Source: Streptomyces pyxinae
GTDB lineage: Bacteria > Actinomycetota > Actinomycetes > Streptomycetales > Streptomycetaceae
DNA length: 64,000 nucleotides
Reading direction: 5' to 3'
Assembly (NCBI RefSeq): GCF_024756275.1
Contig: NZ_JANUGQ010000005.1
Span: forward strand, 186,001-250,000
Each line of letters opens with the position of its first letter. Positions within the stretch are counted from its first letter, which is position 1. Position numbers and translations under genes: made by a program. This document shows positions 51,693-60,205 of the stretch, one piece after another. The notes under the pieces are model-generated. The model was given only the letters and a program-made list of their open reading frames with translations. It ran no database searches and was not told the origin of the DNA.

Positions 51693-51739
51693 CCTCCCGG
51701 CCGGTGCGGGCCCCTGTGGCCCCCGCACCGGCCGGGAGG
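51693..51739. terminator. Strong hairpin terminator ending the terpenoid operon
   Basis: Perfect 18-bp inverted repeat: CCTCCCGGCCGGTGCGGG (51693-51710) and its complement (51722-51739), 11-nt loop, followed by TTT. Sits between the convergent second P450 gene and the small gene at 51751, so it can act in both directions. Confidence 0.85.
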
Positions 51740-51750
51740 TTTCCGCCCCC

Positions 51751-52170
51751 CTACGCCCACTTCACCCCGCGCAGGGTGATCTTCTGATCGTCGTCGACCT
51801 GGATGGTCAGGTCGATCAGGCGGCCGTGCCAGTCGGCGAACGCGGGCGAGGTGCTCTGGACGGCGCCATGGACGCGCCACACCAGCTTGGTCGCGCCGGC
51901 CTCGCGCCGCGCGGCCCCGGTGGCCTTGACGGAGGCCGTCCCCTCGCCCCCGGTCGCCCGCAGGATGCCCTTCCCCGTGCCGACGAAGGAGTCGGCGGAA
52001 ATCGCTTCCGCCTCATAGGTGAATAAGGCCTCGACTTGGTGCCCGTCGAACGTGCCGTCCGCGGCATAGGATATTTCAACGATGTCGTGGCCGTTGCGCT
52101 GTTCCAGTACGCGCGTTCCGGTGACGTGCCCGCTCAGTTTCAGCGCGACCTTGGCAGATTCCTCGGACAT
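51751..52170 (-). CDS. 139-residue protein of unknown function
   Basis: ATG with GGGAGGG about 3-9 nt upstream. Not recognised. It is soluble and beta-rich, with alternating strands such as KVALKLSGHVTGTRVLEQ, GHDIVEISYAADGTFDGH, GKGILRATGGEGTASVKATG and LIDLTIQVDDDQKITLRG, which suggests a small beta-barrel. The pattern of 'baseline plus effect' strands is reminiscent of DUF3224-like or allene-oxide-cyclase-like barrels, a weak hint only. It is convergent with the P450 and lies 172 bp downstream of the FAD monooxygenase on the same strand. Confidence 0.7.
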   Translation of the reverse strand: MSEESAKVALKLSGHVTGTRVLEQRNGHDIVEISYAADGTFDGHQVEALFTYEAEAISADSFVGTGKGILRATGGEGTASVKATGAARREAGATKLVWRVHGAVQSTSPAFADWHGRLIDLTIQVDDDQKITLRGVKWA

Positions 52171-52342
52171 ATGCCCTCCCGGGTCATGGAATGTGGGTGA
52201 TCCAGGAGTCGCGGGACGGCCACTCCCGGTGGAAGAGTGGCCTTGTTCCATTCGGGTCGTCAACCCGCCTTTTTGGTCAGCCGGGTGGCCGGTTCCGGTG
52301 AAATGCCCGCGATTTGGAATGTCCGCACCGGCCGCCCGTGGT

Positions 52343-54007
52343 TCAGCGGGCGAGCACCCGGGTCAGCACGGAACGCAGGGTGCCGGCGGCCCCGTCGGAC
52401 GGTGCGTCGGCGGTCCGCCAGGCCACGACTCCGTCCGGGCGGACCAGGCTCGCCCCCGCCGCGCCGATGCCGTAGCGGGAGGCCAGGACGGCGTCGGTGT
52501 CCACCAGGCCGTCCCCGAGGGTGTGGGCGTCGAGCGGTACGCCGAGTTCCCGGGCCGCCCGGGTCGCGGCGGCGGACCACCGTGCGCCGCCGGGCGCGGC
52601 GAGAAGGACCCAGCCGTCGCCGAACAGGTCGAGCACGGACCGCCGTTCACCACCGTCCCGCTCCACCCAGCCGTGCGGCGCGCGGAAGCCGGCGCGACCG
52701 CTGGGACGCAGCGGGTCCTCGGTGAGCTCGTCGCCGGAGCCCACGCCGGCGCCGGAGCCCGTATCGGAAGCGGCGGCGATGTCGTCCGGCTCGGCCACGG
52801 CCCCGGAGCGGTAGCGGAAGCCCAGGAGCACCCGGGCGTTGCCGAGCTTCTCCGGGACGCTGTCGGCCAGTTGGGGGGCCATGCGGTCGGCGTAGAGGCT
52901 CAGCGCCTCGCCGCTGACCAGACGGGCGATCCCCGACCGTTCCTCGGCGTAGCTGTCCAGCAGGGCCTCGCCCGCCTCGCCCCTGAGCACCGCGGCCAGC
53001 TTCCAGGCCACGTCGAACCCGTCCCCGATCGCGGTGTTGCCGCCCATCCCGCCGGTCGGCGGCATCACCTTGGCCGCGTCGCCGACCAGCAGTACCCGGC
53101 CCACCCGCCAGCGGTCCGCGATGCGCGCGGCCATCTCCCACGGCTGGGTCTCGACCAACTCGGCCCGGAGGTCCGGCGCGTTCACCGCCAGCCGGATCAG
53201 CTCCAGGCACCGCTGGGGGGTGAAGTCCTCGGCCGACTCTCCCTGTTCGGGTGCGTACCGGACGTAGAGGCTGTACCTGCCGGGCCGGCCGGCCGGACCG
53301 AAGGTGCCGCTGAAGGCCGGGTTCCGCAGGTAGTACCAGCCCGCGGCCCCGGGCGGCAGCACGGTTGACAGATCCGCGTCGAAGACGATCGTCATGAAGT
53401 GGGCCAGGGAGCCATGGCCGTGCCGGGTGACACCGAGGCTCTCCCGGATCGTGCTGCGCGGCCCGTCGGCGGCCACCAGATAGCGGGCCCGTACGGTGTG
53501 CTCGGCGCCGTCCTCGAGGTCGCGCAGCCGGGCGGTCACGCCGGCGTCGTCCGAATGTTCGAAGGAGACCAGCTCGGTCCCGAACCGGATCGTCGCGCCG
53601 TACGCCTCCGCCTGTTTCCGCAGCACGGGCTCGATCCGGTCCTGGCCGGCCGGCGTCCAGCGCTGGGGGCTGCACTGCTCGGTCTCCCGCACGATGTCGT
53701 CGAGCCCCTCCGCGACGCTGCGCAGGACCGGGCCGCCGACCGTCTCCGCCACCTTGATGCCGAAGTCTCCCCGGGAGCCCCGGTCACCCCGGTCGTCGGC
53801 CGCCTCGCGTATTCGTCCGAGCACGCCGCCGATCCGCAGCAGCTCCATGGTGCGCGGGTTCAGCCCGGCCGCCTTCCGGTGAAGGGAGGTCGTCCCGTGC
53901 CGTTCGGCCAGCAGCACCCGTACGCCCCGCTGGGCGAGAAACATCGCGGTGGACAGGCCCCCCAGGGCGCCGCCGACCACCAGTACATCCACCTCGGACT
54001 CCACCAT
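52343..54007 (-). CDS. FAD-dependent aromatic/polyketide hydroxylase (PheA/TfdB family)
   Basis: 554 residues; ATG with AGGAAGG upstream. FAD-binding VLVVGGALGGLSTAMFLAQRG at the N-terminus, the DG-type motif YLVAADGPRSTIR, and RVLLVGDAAKVMPPTGGMGGNTAIGDG for the flavin ribityl site. The C-terminal ~120 residues form the thioredoxin-like domain seen in polyketide hydroxylases, ending ASLVRPDGVVAWR. Family members add hydroxyl groups to phenolic or polyketide rings with NADPH and O2. No aromatic polyketide synthase is adjacent, so it may be a tailoring gene of the terpenoid cluster or a detoxifying enzyme. Confidence 0.9.
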   Translation of the reverse strand: MVESEVDVLVVGGALGGLSTAMFLAQRGVRVLLAERHGTTSLHRKAAGLNPRTMELLRIGGVLGRIREAADDRGDRGSRGDFGIKVAETVGGPVLRSVAEGLDDIVRETEQCSPQRWTPAGQDRIEPVLRKQAEAYGATIRFGTELVSFEHSDDAGVTARLRDLEDGAEHTVRARYLVAADGPRSTIRESLGVTRHGHGSLAHFMTIVFDADLSTVLPPGAAGWYYLRNPAFSGTFGPAGRPGRYSLYVRYAPEQGESAEDFTPQRCLELIRLAVNAPDLRAELVETQPWEMAARIADRWRVGRVLLVGDAAKVMPPTGGMGGNTAIGDGFDVAWKLAAVLRGEAGEALLDSYAEERSGIARLVSGEALSLYADRMAPQLADSVPEKLGNARVLLGFRYRSGAVAEPDDIAAASDTGSGAGVGSGDELTEDPLRPSGRAGFRAPHGWVERDGGERRSVLDLFGDGWVLLAAPGGARWSAAATRAARELGVPLDAHTLGDGLVDTDAVLASRYGIGAAGASLVRPDGVVAWRTADAPSDGAAGTLRSVLTRVLAR

Positions 54008-54543
54008 CCGCACCTTCCTGCTCCGCCGAACCGGTTCACCGTGCGGACCCAGCCTCGCAAACCCCCGCCCGGAGCGCGTGCGCGGGCCCCGCCCGCGTGC
54101 CCCCGCACGTGTGCCCGGACATGGCTCCGCCGGTCGCCGCCCCCCGGCGAGGACGGCGACCGGCGCAGCGCGTCGAACTGGTGGCGCCGGGTGCCGGTGG
54201 TGTCGATGCGCACCGAGGGGGGTGAGCCCCGAAGTGGCGCTTTTACGCGGGCGGGAAGTGGCCAACCCTCGACGGGAGGTTGGGCCGCCGCCGCGGTCCG
54301 GTTCCCGGGGCGGGCTGCGGCGGAAGGACAGGCGGTCCTGAGCCAACTTGGCGAGATCCGCACTCCGGAAGTCTCGCCTCCGTTCGAGACCCGCCGGTAG
54401 AACGGTCCCCGACAGCCCCGGGTCGCGCGGCCCGTGCCGTCCGTGCCGTCCGTTGCCTTGCCTCTCCCGCGTCCCTTCCGTCCCGCGTGCCCCGCGCCGC
54501 TGTTCGTCCGCCGCCTTCCCGCACTCGCCTCAAGGAGCACCCC
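54008..54543. other. Divergent gap between monooxygenase and I36-like inhibitor genes
   Basis: 536 bp. At the right, AAGGAG precedes the inhibitor GTG. A TAGAAC at 54399-54404 could be its -10. GGGGGGTGAGCCCC near 54220 is a small dyad. Long open frames here are Arg/Pro/Ser skewed and lack start signals; no gene supported. Confidence 0.45.
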
Positions 54544-54918
54544 GTGCGCACCACCACACTTGCCGCCGCCACCGTCTCCGCCCTCGTCGCGGTCGGCACC
54601 GTCCTGGCCCCCACCGCCTCAGCCGAGCCCGACCCCTCCGGCTGCCCCAAGGAGAACTTCTGCGTCTACGCGGGCGAGGGCCAGACCGGCGCGGTCGTCC
54701 TCAAGGTCACCGACAACTGGACCGGCGGCGTTTCCGGCCAGTCGGTCTTCAACAACGGCATCCCGTATCCGAACGCGGACCACATCCAGCTCACCTGGAC
54801 GTACAACGGCGGAACCTGGGAGCAGTGCCTGCACTACAACCCCGGTCCCGGGGACTACAAGCTGGACTTCGCCCCGGGGGTCACCTTCACCAAGGTGGTC
54901 TGGCGCGGCGAGTGCTGA
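54544..54918 (+). CDS. Secreted peptidase inhibitor I36-like / beta-gamma-crystallin-like protein
   Basis: 124 residues from a GTG 6 nt after AAGGAG. Signal peptide MRTTTLAAATVSALVAVGTVLAPTASA. The mature ~97 residues begin with GCPKENFCVYAGEGQTG, the usual opening of the I36/SMPI-type crystallin fold, then paired beta strands; four cysteines (two near the start, one in EQCLHY, one C-terminal) should make two disulfides. Members inhibit metalloproteases or are small extracellular structural proteins. Monocistronic: a good terminator follows at 55043-55082. Confidence 0.82.
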   Translation: MRTTTLAAATVSALVAVGTVLAPTASAEPDPSGCPKENFCVYAGEGQTGAVVLKVTDNWTGGVSGQSVFNNGIPYPNADHIQLTWTYNGGTWEQCLHYNPGPGDYKLDFAPGVTFTKVVWRGEC

Positions 54919-55466
54919 GACGGACGGCGGACGGGGCGGAGACGTCCCCTCCGGAATGTGGCTGGTTATTCATGATCCCCTGACCCCGCCGGCCCCCGGC
55001 CCGCCCGGGACCCGAACAGGACCCGCCCCGGATCCGACCAGAGAGCGCCCTCTCCATTCATTACCGGATGGAGAGGGCGCTCGTCGTTCCAAACATTTAC
55101 CCGGCCGGGAGTCGGGGATGGCCGGATTTCTGTGGCCGTCTTCCATGGTCAAATAATTCTGCTGTTACAGTTCTCCCTCTGTTGCATTGCCAGTTGCCGC
55201 CGCGACTCACTCATTTGTCCACGGGTCGTCCGGTGCCGACTGTGCCGGTGGTGGACGGGGGACCCGACGGGGACGGCAGCACTCACGTCCGGGCCCGCCC
55301 GGCGGGTCGGCGCATGCGCGGGCGATGTCCCACGGGGGTGCCGGGAGAGCACCGCCGCACGCCCGGCGCGGCACGGCCCGGCCATCGGCACGGCCGGCCG
55401 CTGACGACCGGTACCGCACGGTCCGCGCTTCCTCTGACCCCTGGGGCCCCGAGCCCCTCGGAGGTG
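54919..55466. other. Gap containing a terminator and the iclR promoter region
   Basis: 548 bp. The inhibitor terminator is at 55043-55082. The stretch 55085-55215 is AT-richer (AAATAATTCTGCTGTTACAG) and is the likely iclR promoter area. From 55220 on it is GC-rich with no supported ORF. Confidence 0.5.
55043..55082. terminator. Hairpin terminator after the I36-like gene
   Basis: Perfect 15-bp inverted repeat GAGCGCCCTCTCCAT (55043-55057) / ATGGAGAGGGCGCTC (55068-55082) with a 10-nt loop TCATTACCGG, 124 bp after the stop. Confidence 0.85.
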
Positions 55467-56201
55467 ATGTGCTTGTCCGTCCAGAAAAGCTCTCGCTCCA
55501 TGCTCGCCCGTGGCCTCAGCATTCTGCGCTGTTTCCGTCCCGGCGAGCTGGAGCTGCCGCTCTCCGAATTGGCGCGCAGAGCCGACATGCCGAAGGCGAC
55601 CGCCCACCGGATCGTCACGGAACTCGTCCGCGAAGGCGTCCTGGAACGGGGTGAGAAGGGGCTGCGGCTCGGCGTCGCGTTATTCATGCTCGGCGCCCGT
55701 GTTCCCCGTCAGCTCAAACTTCGTGACCTGGCCTTCCCCTACGCGGAACAACTGCACCATCTCACCCGGGGCAGCGCGTTCGTCTACATCTCCGACGCCC
55801 TGGGCCCCGACGCCGCCCTGGTCGACGCGGTACGCCGGGTGTACGGCTCCGGTACCGAACCGGGCGCCCGGGAGGAGGGCCTCGCCTCGGCCCAGGCCGC
55901 GACCAGGATCCTGCACGCCTACAGCGGGCGGCCGGTACTCCCCGCGACCACCGGGCGCCCGGGGCCCGGTGACCCGGCCCGGGTGCGGCACCAGGGGTTC
56001 GCGATCGTCCGCAGCCCCGGCGGCACGGTCGGGATAGCGGCCCCCGTGCTGACCGCGTCGCACACGGCGGCCGGGGCCCTCGCCGTCGCCGGCCCGCAGG
56101 GGCGCCTTCAGGCGGTCAAGGCCGCCTCACATCTGCGTGCCGCCTGCGCCGCCGTCTCCCGGGCACTCCAGCGGACACCCGAATTGGCGTCCGTGCGCTG
56201 A
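55467..56201 (+). CDS. IclR-family regulator with a TTA codon
   Basis: 244 residues if the ATG at 55467 is used; CGGAGG lies so close that the TTG at 55473 (8 nt from GGAGG) may be the real start. Winged HTH at the N-terminus: ARGLSILRCF, LPLSELARRADMPKATAHRIVTELVREG and RLGVALFMLG. The effector domain is shorter than usual and lacks much of the typical GAF-like C-terminal signature. Codon 72 (55680-55682) is TTA, implying bldA control. It stands at the left edge of the aminotransferase/acyl-CoA dehydrogenase locus and is its best candidate regulator. Confidence 0.86.
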   Translation: MCLSVQKSSRSMLARGLSILRCFRPGELELPLSELARRADMPKATAHRIVTELVREGVLERGEKGLRLGVALFMLGARVPRQLKLRDLAFPYAEQLHHLTRGSAFVYISDALGPDAALVDAVRRVYGSGTEPGAREEGLASAQAATRILHAYSGRPVLPATTGRPGPGDPARVRHQGFAIVRSPGGTVGIAAPVLTASHTAAGALAVAGPQGRLQAVKAASHLRAACAAVSRALQRTPELASVR

Positions 56202-56222
56202 GCGCCGGCCGGTGCCCCCGGC

Positions 56223-56261
56223 GGACCGTGTGTTCCGTACCGTCCCGGACCGTGTGTTCCG
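56223..56261. repeat. Two direct repeats of GGACCGTGTGTTCCG between iclR and a methyltransferase gene
   Basis: Copies at 56223-56237 and 56247-56261, 24 bp apart, each preceded by C and ending TCCG so that each is a rough dyad CGGA-N8-TCCG. They lie in the 75-bp gap where the iclR and methyltransferase genes converge. Either paired binding sites or part of a transcription stop. Confidence 0.5.
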
Positions 56262-56276
56262 AGCCGCCACCAGGAC

Positions 56277-57260
56277 TCACGCGTGCCCATCGCTCCGCCG
56301 GGCGGTGAACAGGGCGGGCAGCAGCCGCCCGGCCAGGTATTCCGCGCGAGCCGCGGTGAGGGTGTCCCGGATGAGGTCCGCCGAGGCCGTCCCGTAGATC
56401 CCGGCCACACTGCCGTGGAAGATCCGCACCACCTTCAGGCGCTCCGCGAGCAACGCGGTGGCCCACTCCGTCAGATCGAGGCGGGCCACGTCCTGGAAGC
56501 CGGCCAGGGCGAGCTGCCGCTCGCGTTCGGTGAGCGGTGTGGTGAAGAAGACCCCGTACGGATGGGTCGCGCGGAAGGACGGGGAGGCGGTCCGGCCGTC
56601 GGGCGTCATGCTCACCTCCTCGGTGAGGACGAGCAGCCCCCCGGGCCGGAGCAGCCGCCCGGCCTCGCGCAGCACCTCGCCCGGCTCCGGGAAGTGCGGC
56701 ATCGAGCCCGTCACCACCACCACGTCCAGGGAGGCGTCCGGAAGCGGGACGGCGGCGGCCGAGGCGCAGATTTCGGCCAGCGTGCCGGTACGCCCCTGAG
56801 CCCGGCTGATCCGGCGGCTCACCGCGCAGTGCTCGGCGACGAGTTCGACGCCGTAGGCCCGACGTACCCGCACCGCGAGATCCGTGAGCCGGTCCAGTGT
56901 GTACCGCAGCGCACCGCCGAACCCACTGCCCAGCTCGCACAGGTCGACCGGGTCCCCGCCGCCGTCACCCCCGGCACCGCGGTCCCTCCCGGAGGCCCAG
57001 GCCACCACGGCGTCGGCCACCAGATCGCAGCCCTGCGGCCCGAAATGGCCCATCTGATCGAGACCGAGCAGCCCCCGGGGCCCCCGCTCACCGGTGAACG
57101 CCACGATGGACCGCTCGGTGCGCTCCCAGTCGTGCAGGGCGGGGAACAACTCCCGGTGGTAACGGTACTGGGCGCCCGGCTGGTCCTCGGGCCCGGAGGC
57201 CACCGGTTCCGGCTCGGTGCCCTCCGGTGCGGGAGGGCGGGGGCTGTCGGCAGCGGGCAC
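56277..57260 (-). CDS. Class I SAM-dependent methyltransferase
   Basis: 327 residues from a GTG 7 nt after AGGAG. The SAM motif is VDLCELGSGFGG, followed by YGVELVAEHCAVSRRI, ASLDVVVVTGSMPHFPEP and LRPGGLLVLTEEV, the layout of UbiE/sarcosine-dimethylglycine-type methyltransferases (small-molecule O-, N- or C-methylation). The preceding residues (YHRELFPALHDWERT) form an N-terminal helical lid. It is downstream of the aminotransferase on the same strand, 186 bp away, and probably tailors the product of that locus. Confidence 0.84.
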   Translation of the reverse strand: MPAADSPRPPAPEGTEPEPVASGPEDQPGAQYRYHRELFPALHDWERTERSIVAFTGERGPRGLLGLDQMGHFGPQGCDLVADAVVAWASGRDRGAGGDGGGDPVDLCELGSGFGGALRYTLDRLTDLAVRVRRAYGVELVAEHCAVSRRISRAQGRTGTLAEICASAAAVPLPDASLDVVVVTGSMPHFPEPGEVLREAGRLLRPGGLLVLTEEVSMTPDGRTASPSFRATHPYGVFFTTPLTERERQLALAGFQDVARLDLTEWATALLAERLKVVRIFHGSVAGIYGTASADLIRDTLTAARAEYLAGRLLPALFTARRSDGHA

Positions 57261-57300
57261 GGCGACGCTCCTGGTCGAGTGGGCTCCGGCGACCGCCCCG

Positions 57301-57430
57301 GCGCGGCCCCGGTTTCGGTACGGGCTCCGCCCAGCGCGGCCCCGGCTTCGGTACGGACCGGGTTCGGTACGGGCCGGTCTCGGCAGGCGCCCGGCCGGCC
57401 CGGCATCGGTAGGGACGGGTTTCGGTACGG
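57301..57430. repeat. Cluster of TTCGGTACGG repeats between aminotransferase and methyltransferase genes
   Basis: Four exact decamers TTCGGTACGG at 57314, 57347, 57363 and 57421 plus a degenerate copy at 57405 (ATCGGTAGGG). The first two sit in a 23-bp unit (57301-57323 and 57334-57356) with one mismatch. On the coding strand the unit reads CCGTACCGAA. Confidence 0.75.
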
Positions 57431-57446
57431 CCCCGGCCGGCCCCGG

Positions 57447-58793
57447 TCAGGGAGCCGGCGGGGAAGCGGGCGGGGGAGCCGGTGCGGGAGGGGCGGGGGA
57501 AGCGGACGGGGGAGTCGGTGCGGGAGAGGCCGGAGGAGCCTGCGGACGGAACTCGTCGGGCATCGCGGCGCAGACGGCGTCCAGGACGGCGAGCGCCTCC
57601 TCGGCCTCCTCGTCGCCGGCCACCAGTGGCGGGAGCAGCCGGAGCGCCTCCGGCCGGCCCAGGCAGGGGGAGACCACCAGTCCGTTGCGGCCGAGCTCCA
57701 TCAGCACATGCCCGGCCACGGCGGGGGCGGCGAACTCCAGCCCCCACAGCAGCCCTTGTCCGCGCACCTCCGTGATCAGGTCCGGATGACGGCGGGCCAG
57801 GTCCGCCAGACCGGCCGCCAGCAGCTTGGCGAGACGCTCACCGCGCGGGGCGAGTTCCTCCACCGCCGCCAGCGCCGCGATCCCGGCCGCCGCGCTGAGC
57901 GGATGTCCGGAGAACGTGGTGGTGTGCACGAACGGATCGGCGGCCACCGGAGCGTACAGCTCCGGAGTGGCCACCACCGCGGACAGCGGCTGCACCCCGC
58001 CGCCCAGGGCCTTGCCGAGCAGGACCGCGTCGGGCCGGATCCCGGCCTCGACGCTGACCAGCCGGGGCCCGCAGCGGCGCAGCCCGGTCTGCACCTCGTC
58101 GGCGATCAGAAAGGCCCCGTGCGCGTGCGCGGCGTCGGCGAGGGCCCGCAGAAAGGCCGGCGGCAGCGGCCGTACGCCCCCCTCGCCCTGCACGGGTTCG
58201 ACGATGACGGCGGCCACCTCCTCGCCCGCGAAGGCCCCGGGGATCGCGGCGGGATCGGGCGGCAGATGGGTCACCCCGCCCAGCAACGGGGTGAGGGAGC
58301 GGCGGTAGCGGGGGTTCCAGGTCGCGGCCAGAGCCCCGAGGGACTTCCCGTGATAGGCGCCCTCCACCGCGAGGACCCGGGTGCGGCCGGTGGCGAGGCG
58401 GGCCAGTTTCAGCGCGGCCTCCACGGCGTCGGAGCCGTTCAGCCCCAGCCAGACCTTGGTCAGCCGCTCCGGATCGGCCCAGCCCACGAGCGCTGCCGCC
58501 AGACCGGCGGTCGAGCGATTGCCCAGCACCCGGGTGGAGACCGGCAGCGTGTCCAGCTCCCGGCGCACCGCCGCCACGACGGCCGGGTGCCGCTGGCCGA
58601 GCAGGGTCACCGCATAGCTCCCGAAGTCGAGGGCGCTGCGGCCGTCGGAGAGCCGCACCCGGGCCCCCGAGCCGCTCTCCTCGATCGCGCCGATGCCGTT
58701 CATGCCGAAGACCAGGGCCAGTTGGGGCGAGAGATGCCGGCGGATCGCGTCGAGTGTGCGCCGGGCGGCCCCGTGGCCGGCGGTCCTGCTCAT
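57447..58793 (-). CDS. Class III PLP-dependent aminotransferase
   Basis: 448 residues from ATG; GGAGAGG is present upstream. Signatures: LNGSDAVEAALKLARLATGR, VEGAYHGKSLGALA, the LIADEVQTGLRR motif binding PLP, and the Schiff-base Lys in LLGKALGGGVQPLS. The fold matches ornithine/acetylornithine/GABA and glutamate-semialdehyde-type transaminases; the substrate would be an omega-amino group or aldehyde, not assignable here. The C-terminal ~35 residues are a Pro/Ala/Ser tail without counterpart in the family. It diverges from the nucleotidyltransferase gene. Confidence 0.9.
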   Translation of the reverse strand: MSRTAGHGAARRTLDAIRRHLSPQLALVFGMNGIGAIEESGSGARVRLSDGRSALDFGSYAVTLLGQRHPAVVAAVRRELDTLPVSTRVLGNRSTAGLAAALVGWADPERLTKVWLGLNGSDAVEAALKLARLATGRTRVLAVEGAYHGKSLGALAATWNPRYRRSLTPLLGGVTHLPPDPAAIPGAFAGEEVAAVIVEPVQGEGGVRPLPPAFLRALADAAHAHGAFLIADEVQTGLRRCGPRLVSVEAGIRPDAVLLGKALGGGVQPLSAVVATPELYAPVAADPFVHTTTFSGHPLSAAAGIAALAAVEELAPRGERLAKLLAAGLADLARRHPDLITEVRGQGLLWGLEFAAPAVAGHVLMELGRNGLVVSPCLGRPEALRLLPPLVAGDEEAEEALAVLDAVCAAMPDEFRPQAPPASPAPTPPSASPAPPAPAPPPASPPAP

Positions 58794-59161
58794 CGGAGCC
58801 GTCCTCTCCTGGTCCGGCGGCGCGGCGGGTGGACGCGGGCGTCCGTACCGTGGCGTCGTACGCCGTCGCGGCGCCGACCCCGCACGGTGCTCCCTGCGCT
58901 CACCCCGCACGGTGCTCTCCCGCGTGGTGCTCCTCCGCTGTTGTAGTGCTCCCTCCGCGCCGCTGAGAAGCGGTGTTCCGGCTGCCGGAACGGCAGTTGA
59001 TCCGGGACCTGACGCGCGGGAGGGTGCGAGGGCGCGGCCGCCGGGCCAGGCCCCGGCGCGCCGGCACCGGTACCGCGATGGCCACGGCGAGGTCCGGGCC
59101 AGCCCCCGGCGCGCCGGCACCGGTACGCCCGCCGTCCGCAGCCGAAAGGTGCACCGACCGC
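58794..59161. other. Divergent gap with a 31-bp direct repeat
   Basis: 368 bp between the aminotransferase and nucleotidyltransferase genes, holding both promoters. A 31-bp segment, ending in GCGCGCCGGCACCGGTAC, occurs at 59043-59073 and again at 59096-59126 with one mismatch, period 53 bp. The part 58910-59000 has lower GC (GTTGTAGTGCTCC) and may contain a promoter. No ORF supported. Confidence 0.6.
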
Positions 59162-60205
59162 ATGGAGACCACATCTGCCGGTGCCGTCGCGTTCCCCGGC
59201 CCCGACCTCCTGGAGAGGCGTCTCGGCTCCTTCCTGGCCCGGCGCGGGATGAGCGTGGACGCGGTACGCGGCGAGGCCGACCAGGGAGTGGGCGCCCCGG
59301 CGCTCGCGGTCGCCGCCGGCTCGGTCCTCGCCGGCTTCGGCAACGACCGCAGCGACCTCGATCTGCTGGTGCTCGTGGAGAACGACCGGCTCACCCGCTT
59401 CCCCATCCAGTCCCATGAGCACGGCACGCTCATCGACGTCAACATCCGCTCGGCCGGCGCGGTCCGGGACGCCACCGCCGGGCTGACCGCCGAGCCCTGG
59501 CCCCGGTTCGCCACCGTCACCGAGAGCGCCTGGAACCACCGCCGCCGCGCCCTCAACACCGCCAACCGACTGGCACTGGGGCTGCCGCTGATCGCCACCC
59601 CGCCCTGGGACGACTGGCACCAGGAGCTGCGCCGGCCCTGGCTCGCCGGCGTGATGGAGGAGTGGTGGACGGTGGAGGCGCACCGGCTGGCGGAGGCCGC
59701 CCGCTGGCTGCTCTCCACCCGGCCCATGGCGGCGGCGGTCCGGGCCCGGGAGGCGGTGGTCGCCGCGCTCAGCGCCCGTGCGGCGGCGGGCGGTGAACTC
59801 TACTTCGCGGCCAAGTGGGTGGGGGAGAAGCTCAAGAACCTGGGAGACACCGAGGGGTTGGCGCTGCTCCGCGCGGCACTCGCCCCGCCGGCCGACCCCG
59901 CCGGGAGCGTCCGGCGCGGCCTCGCGGCGGTGGAGAGGCTGGCCGGTGACCCCGCACCGCTGCACGCGGTGCTGCGCTGGTCCACCGGGGTGGGTACGGC
60001 TCCGCTGGACGACCGCACGGTGGTGGACCGCTGGCAGCTGCGCGCCCTGGAGGTGCCGGGCCGCGACCTGCCGCCCGGGGACGGCGACGGCATCGTCTGG
60101 TCCGGCCCGGCCGGCACCCCGCCCCCGGCGGAGCCGCTGCGGCTGTTCGCCCACAACCTGGTGTGGCTGGGGCTGGCCCACCCCGACCCCGAGGTGACCG
60201 TGTGA
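59162..60205 (+). CDS. Nucleotidyltransferase-fold protein
   Basis: 347 residues from ATG. The pol-beta nucleotidyltransferase motif is AGSVLAGFGNDRSDLDLLVLV (GS, ten residues, then D-x-D), with a later acidic residue in LIDVNIR. The rest is helical, with WWTVEAHRLAEAARWLL and KWVGEKLKNLGD. Such proteins adenylylate antibiotics, tRNAs, proteins or small biosynthetic intermediates. It is co-translated with the next gene (GTGA overlap). An antibiotic-modifying or toxin-antitoxin MNT-type role are alternatives to a biosynthetic role. Confidence 0.78.
   Translation: METTSAGAVAFPGPDLLERRLGSFLARRGMSVDAVRGEADQGVGAPALAVAAGSVLAGFGNDRSDLDLLVLVENDRLTRFPIQSHEHGTLIDVNIRSAGAVRDATAGLTAEPWPRFATVTESAWNHRRRALNTANRLALGLPLIATPPWDDWHQELRRPWLAGVMEEWWTVEAHRLAEAARWLLSTRPMAAAVRAREAVVAALSARAAAGGELYFAAKWVGEKLKNLGDTEGLALLRAALAPPADPAGSVRRGLAAVERLAGDPAPLHAVLRWSTGVGTAPLDDRTVVDRWQLRALEVPGRDLPPGDGDGIVWSGPAGTPPPAEPLRLFAHNLVWLGLAHPDPEVTV

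Noticed and set aside
55068..55466. Longer N-terminus for the IclR regulator
   Set aside because: The upstream residues show no domain and mixed codon bias, include the terminator region, and IclR proteins start just before the HTH as in the chosen form.
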